A stretch of 64,000 nt of DNA from Pedomonas sp051304405. Its GTDB lineage: Bacteria; Pseudomonadota; Alphaproteobacteria; Sphingomonadales; Sphingomonadaceae. The notes beneath the pieces were generated by a model that saw only the letters and a list, made by a program, of their open reading frames with translations, was not told the origin of the DNA and ran no database searches. The stretch's first letter is position 1. Each line of letters opens with the position of its first letter. Both the position numbers and the translations under genes were made by a program. Below are positions 60,061 through 64,000 of this stretch, piece by piece. The stretch spans positions 1 through 64,000 of the forward strand of contig NZ_JBPPGG010000007.1 in NCBI RefSeq assembly GCF_051304405.1, read 5' to 3'.

Positions 60061-61518
60061 TTGGGTCAGGAAGTCGAGGCGGTCAGGGAAACGGACGTTC
60101 CGGGCTGGGACAATAGCGTGGACGTTCTCGTCGTCGGCTATGGCGTGGCGGGGGCGTGCGCCGCGCTGGAAGCGCATCGCGCGGGCGCGCGCGTGCTGGT
60201 GGTGGAGCGGGCCAGCGGCGGCGGCGGCGCCAGCGCCATGTCGTCGGGCATTTTCTATCTCGGCGGCGGAACGGCCGTGCAGAAGGCCTGCGGCTACGAC
60301 GACGATCCCGAGGAGATGTACAAGTTCCTGATGGCGAGCAGCGGCGCGCCCGATGCGTCGATCGTCCGCTCCTTCTGCGAGAACAGCGTCGCCCACTTCG
60401 ACTGGCTGGAGGCGCAGGGCGTGCCCTTCGAGCGCACCAGCTTCAAGGGCAAGGCGGTGTTCCTCAACACCACCGAGTGCCTGTTCAGCACCGGCAACGA
60501 GAAGCTGTGGCCCTACAAGCAGATCGCCCGTCCGGCCCCGCGCGGCCACAAGGTGGCCGGCGTGGGCGAGAACGCCGGGGCGAAGGCCATGGAGGCCCTG
60601 CTGCGCACCTGCAATGCCGAGGGCGTGCCGGCCATCTACGACAGCGGCGTGACCGCGCTGATCCGGAACGACGAGGGCCGGGTCGTCGGCGCGCGCATCC
60701 GCCAGCCGGGCCGGGAGCTGTTCGTGCGCGCCGCCCGCGGCGTGATCCTGACCACCGGCAGCTTCAACCTGAACAAGGAAATGACCTCGAAGTATCTCCC
60801 GCTGCTGTCGGAGACTTCCGAGCCGCTCGGCATTCCCTCCAATGACGGCTCGGGGATCAAGCTGGGCCTGTCGGTGGGCGCGGCGACCCAGGCGATGGAC
60901 GGCGTGATCGCGACGGCCTCCATCTATCCCCCGGCCCAGCTCATCAAGGGCATCCTCGTCAACAAGCGCGGCGAGCGCTTCGTCGCGGAGGACAGCTACC
61001 ACGGCCGCACGGCGGCCTTCATCATGGAGCAGCCGGACCAGACCGCCTATCTCATCGTCGACTCCGAGATCTTCGCCTACCCCGAGATCGAGACCCACCA
61101 GCACCGCCTCATCGACGGCTGGGAGACGGTGGAGGAGATGGAAGCGGGCCTGGAGCTGCCCGAGGGCTCGCTCCAGAAGACGCTGGCCGACTACAACCAT
61201 TACGCGGCCGAGGGGCGCGATCCCTTCCTGTTCAAGGACCCGGAGTGGCTGAAGCCGCTCGACAAGGGGCCCTACGCGGCCTTTGACGTCTCCTTCAACA
61301 AGTCGATCTACCTTTTCATCGCGCTGGGCGGCCTCAAGACCAACGCGCACGCGCAGGTGCTTGACCCGCGCGGCAACCCGGTGCCGGGGCTCTATGCGGC
61401 AGGCGCGTGCGCCGCGCACATTCCGCAGACCGGCAAGGGCTATGCCAGCGGCCTCAGCCTCGGGCCGGGCTCGTGGTTCGGCCGGGTGGCGGGCCGCCAT
61501 GCGGCGGGGTGCCGTTGA
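60061..61518 (+). CDS. FAD-dependent dehydrogenase (KstD/fumarate-reductase flavoprotein family)
   Basis: A 485-residue FAD-binding_2-family flavoprotein. It has the dinucleotide motif VVGYGVAGACAALEA, then GGGGASAMSSG for the pyrophosphate loop, and a C-terminal GLYAAGACAAHIP with PQTGKGYASGLSLGPGS. The family includes 3-ketosteroid-delta1-dehydrogenases and fumarate reductases; removal of hydrogen next to a ring ketone is a plausible role. Start choice: TTG 60061 with GGGGGAGGCAAGA directly upstream. ATG 60007 is an alternative but would include the tandem repeat. It is divergent from Rieske oxygenase 5. Confidence 0.88.
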   Translation: MGQEVEAVRETDVPGWDNSVDVLVVGYGVAGACAALEAHRAGARVLVVERASGGGGASAMSSGIFYLGGGTAVQKACGYDDDPEEMYKFLMASSGAPDASIVRSFCENSVAHFDWLEAQGVPFERTSFKGKAVFLNTTECLFSTGNEKLWPYKQIARPAPRGHKVAGVGENAGAKAMEALLRTCNAEGVPAIYDSGVTALIRNDEGRVVGARIRQPGRELFVRAARGVILTTGSFNLNKEMTSKYLPLLSETSEPLGIPSNDGSGIKLGLSVGAATQAMDGVIATASIYPPAQLIKGILVNKRGERFVAEDSYHGRTAAFIMEQPDQTAYLIVDSEIFAYPEIETHQHRLIDGWETVEEMEAGLELPEGSLQKTLADYNHYAAEGRDPFLFKDPEWLKPLDKGPYAAFDVSFNKSIYLFIALGGLKTNAHAQVLDPRGNPVPGLYAAGACAAHIPQTGKGYASGLSLGPGSWFGRVAGRHAAGCR

Positions 61519-61575
61519 GGCGATGCCTTGAGTGATGTTGTGTGTTCTGAACCCGTTGCAGGCAGGAAATCGTAA

Positions 61576-62976
61576 ATGACAGCCAATACCTATGATCTGA
61601 TTGTTCTGGGCTCGGGTCCGGGCGGCTATGTGGCGGCCATCCGGGCGGCGCAGCTGGGCCAGAAGGTCGCGATCGTCGAGCGTGAGCGGCTCGGCGGCAT
61701 CTGCCTCAACTGGGGTTGCATCCCGACGAAAGCGCTGCTGCGCACGTCGGAGATCTACCACTACATGACCCACGCCGAGGCCTTCGGCCTTTCGGCCGGG
61801 ACGCCCGCCTTCGACCTGAAGGCGGTGGTCGAGCGTTCGCGCAAGGTGGCGAACCAGCTCAACAGCGGCGTCAAGGGCCTGATGAAGAAGAACAAGGTGA
61901 CGGTGGTGGAGGGCGAGGGCCGTCTTGCCGCCGCCACCCGCGTCGTGGTGACGAAGGACGGGCAGACGACCGAGCTGTCCGCAAAGAACGTCATCATCGC
62001 CACCGGTGCGCGGGCGCGCGAGCACCCGGCGGCGAAGGCGGACGGCAAGCTGATCTGGACCTACCGCCACGCCATGACCCCCGAGGTCATGCCGAAGAAG
62101 CTGCTGGTCATCGGCTCGGGCGCCATCGGCATCGAGTTTGCCAGCTTCTATTCGGACATGGGGGCCAAGGTCACGGTGGTCGAGATGCTGGACCGCATCC
62201 TGCCCGTCGAGGACGCGGAAATCTCCGCCTTCGTCGAGAAGCAGCTCACCAAGCAGGGGCTCACCATCCGCACCAGGGCGTCGGTCGAGGCGCTGGAGCC
62301 CGGCAGCGACGAGGTGAAGGCCACCATCAAGGGCGCGGACGGCAACACCGTCACCGAGACCTTCGACCGGGTGATCGTCGCCATCGGCATCGTGCCCAAC
62401 ACGGAGAACCTCGGCCTTGAGGCGCTGGGGGTCAAGATGACCCGCGGGCACATCGACACCGACCCCTACGGCCGCACCAACGTGGCCGGCCTGTGGGCCA
62501 TCGGCGACGTTGCCGGCGCGCCGTGGCTGGCGCACAAGGCGAGCCACGAGGGCGTGGTCGCGGCCGAGGCCATTGCCGGCTTCAAGGGCGCGCACCCCAT
62601 GGACAAGTCCAACATTCCGGGCTGCACCTATTCCCGCCCGCAGGTGGCGAGCGTCGGTCTCACCGAGGAAAAGGCGAAGGAAGCCGGCCACAAGGTGAAG
62701 GTGGGCAAGTTCCCCTTCATCGGCAACGGCAAGGCGATCGCGCTCGGCGAACCGGAAGGGTTCGTCAAGACCGTGTTCGATGCGGATACCGGCGAGCTGC
62801 TCGGCGCGCACATGGTGGGCGCGGAAGTGACCGAGCTCATTCAGGGCTATGTGATCGCCCGCCAGCTGGAGACCACCGAGGAAGACCTGATGCACACCGT
62901 CTTCCCGCACCCGACGCTGTCGGAGATGATGCACGAGAGCGTGCTCGACGCCTTTGGCCGGGCACTGCACTACTGA
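61576..62976 (+). CDS. lpdA: Dihydrolipoamide dehydrogenase (E3)
   Basis: A 466-residue pyridine-nucleotide-disulfide oxidoreductase that reoxidises E2-bound lipoyl groups with NAD+. The redox disulfide is Cys43/Cys48 in GGICLNWGCIPTKAL. FAD and NAD motifs are GSGPGGYVAAI and GSGAIGIEFAS, and the C-terminal HPTLSEMMHE carries the catalytic His-Glu pair. It is the natural E3 for the E1-E2 operon ending at 54740, though 6.8 kb away and separated by other units. It lies 57 nt after the FAD dehydrogenase. Confidence 0.96.
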   Translation: MTANTYDLIVLGSGPGGYVAAIRAAQLGQKVAIVERERLGGICLNWGCIPTKALLRTSEIYHYMTHAEAFGLSAGTPAFDLKAVVERSRKVANQLNSGVKGLMKKNKVTVVEGEGRLAAATRVVVTKDGQTTELSAKNVIIATGARAREHPAAKADGKLIWTYRHAMTPEVMPKKLLVIGSGAIGIEFASFYSDMGAKVTVVEMLDRILPVEDAEISAFVEKQLTKQGLTIRTRASVEALEPGSDEVKATIKGADGNTVTETFDRVIVAIGIVPNTENLGLEALGVKMTRGHIDTDPYGRTNVAGLWAIGDVAGAPWLAHKASHEGVVAAEAIAGFKGAHPMDKSNIPGCTYSRPQVASVGLTEEKAKEAGHKVKVGKFPFIGNGKAIALGEPEGFVKTVFDADTGELLGAHMVGAEVTELIQGYVIARQLETTEEDLMHTVFPHPTLSEMMHESVLDAFGRALHY

Positions 62977-63017
62977 CCCGGATTGACTGACCCGGATTTT
63001 GCCGGTTCCTCCCTGGC

Positions 63018-63057
63018 AAAAAAAGACGCCCAGTGCGCTTCCCGCGCGCTGGGCGTC
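63018..63057 (-). terminator. Terminator of the enoyl-CoA hydratase gene
   Basis: A 14-bp stem with one wobble pair (63025-63038 with 63044-63057) and a TTCCC loop. On the minus strand it is followed by seven T (63018-63024 read as A on the plus strand). It may also slow plus-strand transcription. Confidence 0.85.
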
Positions 63058-63147
63058 AAGTTTGTAGGGACGGAGATGCCCCGCCATGGGGCCGTCTGCG
63101 GTTCTGCCGACCGGGAGCCCGCGGCCCCCGGTCGGCCAGGGAAGAGG

Positions 63148-63927
63148 TCAGTTGCTGAAATCGGGTTTCTGCTTGGCGAGGAACGCGGCGATGGCGCGCC
63201 GGCCGTGCTCGCTGCGCGCGCCCTCCGCGATGCTGCGCGCTTCCGCGTCCATGTGCGCCTCGAGCGGCGTGTGGAGGCTGGAGAGCAGCAGGTTGCGGGT
63301 GCGGCCGATCGCGCCGGTGGCGGAGACCGCCAGCTGGCGCGCGAGGCTCGCCACCTCCTCCTCGAAGGCGTCGTCCGCCACCGCGCGGGTGATGAGGCCG
63401 ATCTGGGCCGCTTCCTCGGCGCCGACACGGCGATTGAGCAGCGCCAGTTCCTGGGCGCGGCGCAGGCCGATGAGGCGCGGCAGCAGCCAGCTGGCGCCGC
63501 CGTCCGGCGACAGGCCGACCGCCGTATAGGCCACGGTGAAGTGGGCGCTTGCCCGGGCGATGGCGATGTCGCCGAGGACAGCAAGGCTCAGCCCCGCGCC
63601 CGCCGCCGGGCCGTTGATGGCGGTGAGGAGCGGCTTGTTCATGTGCGAGAGCCGCGCGATGGCGGCGTGCAGGTAGGCGGTGATCTCCTTGATCAGCGCC
63701 GGGGCGTTGTCGCCGGCCGCGCCGAAGGCGGTGATGTCGCCGCCCACGCAGAACATGCGGCCTTCGCCGGTCAGCACCACGGCGCGGATGCTGTCATCCT
63801 CGTCGCAGGCAATGGCATGCTCCAGCAGCGTGCGCGCCAGGGCCACGTCGATGCCGTTGCCCGCGTCCGGCCGGGAGAGGACAAGACGCGCAACCGCGCC
63901 CTCCCGCTCGAATTTCACTGGGGTCAT
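63148..63927 (-). CDS. Enoyl-CoA hydratase/isomerase (crotonase family) (2)
   Basis: A 259-residue crotonase. Oxyanion-hole elements are FCVGGDITAFG (about 60-70) and NGPAAGAGLSLAVLGD (about 105-120), with SPDGGASWLLPR where the second catalytic acid usually sits; Asp takes that place, as in many isomerases. I chose ATG 63927 (GAGATCGGG upstream), but ATG 63966 is possible. The promoter region is near or beyond the window's right edge. It converges on the lpdA gene. Hydratase versus double-bond isomerase cannot be decided. Confidence 0.9.
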   Translation of the reverse strand: MTPVKFEREGAVARLVLSRPDAGNGIDVALARTLLEHAIACDEDDSIRAVVLTGEGRMFCVGGDITAFGAAGDNAPALIKEITAYLHAAIARLSHMNKPLLTAINGPAAGAGLSLAVLGDIAIARASAHFTVAYTAVGLSPDGGASWLLPRLIGLRRAQELALLNRRVGAEEAAQIGLITRAVADDAFEEEVASLARQLAVSATGAIGRTRNLLLSSLHTPLEAHMDAEARSIAEGARSEHGRRAIAAFLAKQKPDFSN

Positions 63928-64000
63928 CCCGATCTCGCTCTGTCTGTTCAGGGCTTCCATGGTCATGGCTTGCCATGACCGGCACCGGTCGGCCACCTGC

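Noticed and set aside
59857..63087. A 1076-codon open frame on the minus strand
   Set aside because: It is antisense to the FAD dehydrogenase and lpdA genes, both of which have clear families and ribosome-binding sites. Its translation is the Arg/His/Ala/Leu-rich type typical of high-GC shadow frames.
1..64000. tRNA, rRNA, insertion sequence, phage or attachment site
   Set aside because: I looked for transposase or integrase proteins, long terminal repeats and tRNA-like cloverleaf ends and found none I could support.

Overview
The window is 64 kb of GC-rich, densely coding bacterial DNA. Two large TonB-dependent receptors, a PEP-CTERM protein, a LuxR-type regulator without a luxI partner, and many SDR, Rieske and acyl-CoA genes suggest an alphaproteobacterium, most likely a sphingomonad. 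That placement is an inference from gene content; no rRNA, tRNA or other taxonomic marker is present. I saw no insertion sequence, phage, CRISPR array, tRNA or rRNA.

Layout. 2-3771 (+) is a beta-oxidation operon: etfB, etfA, thiolase, 3-hydroxyacyl-CoA dehydrogenase. 3865-10372 holds short operons on both strands: NTF2-like protein, phosphotransferase, four SDRs, ABM, EthD and VOC proteins. 10486-20771 (+) is the first oxygenase block: TetR, NTF2-like protein, Rieske oxygenase 1, a fused double NTF2-like protein, Rieske oxygenase 2, GFA protein, two SDRs, NTF2-like protein, two MDR oxidoreductases. 20841-24812 holds VOC, ThuA-like, acyl-CoA ligase and TetR genes. 24937-28243 has a second pair of Rieske oxygenases (3 and 4) and the only Rieske ferredoxin. 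28351-30504 has an acyl-CoA dehydrogenase and a LuxR solo. 30617-45059 (-) has two paralogous TonB receptors around an operon of ADP-forming acyl-CoA synthetase, nitronate-monooxygenase-like, thiolase-like and enoyl-CoA hydratase genes, plus LysR and a double-domain acyl-CoA dehydrogenase. 45433-48308 has a PEP-CTERM protein, a DUF2889-like protein and an acyl-CoA dehydrogenase. 48483-54740 (+) runs DUF35 protein, SCP2-type thiolase, acyl-CoA dehydrogenase, then E1alpha, E1beta and E2 of a 2-oxoacid dehydrogenase. 54867-63927 has more SDRs, ThuA, VOC, Rieske oxygenase 5, an FAD dehydrogenase, the E3 dihydrolipoamide dehydrogenase and an enoyl-CoA hydratase.

How it fits together. The content reads as a catabolic island for a hydrophobic polycyclic or alicyclic compound of the steroid, bile-acid or terpenoid type. 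TonB receptors would take the compound up. Rieske oxygenases, SDRs, NTF2-like dehydratase/isomerase proteins and an FAD dehydrogenase would act on the rings. CoA ligases, acyl-CoA dehydrogenases, hydratases, thiolases and a possible retro-aldolase would shorten the products, with ETF taking the electrons. The substrate itself cannot be read from sequence.

Most notable observations: (i) a 16-bp palindrome of form TTGWAC-N4-GTACAA upstream of three oxygenase-linked units, two of which also share an 18-mer exactly 35 nt upstream; (ii) a tandem fusion of two NTF2-like domains that keeps an internal ribosome-binding site and start codon; (iii) Tyr/Asp/His residues in these proteins matching the bile-acid 7alpha-dehydratase BaiE as I remember it; (iv) two copies of the same pair of dissimilar Rieske oxygenases.
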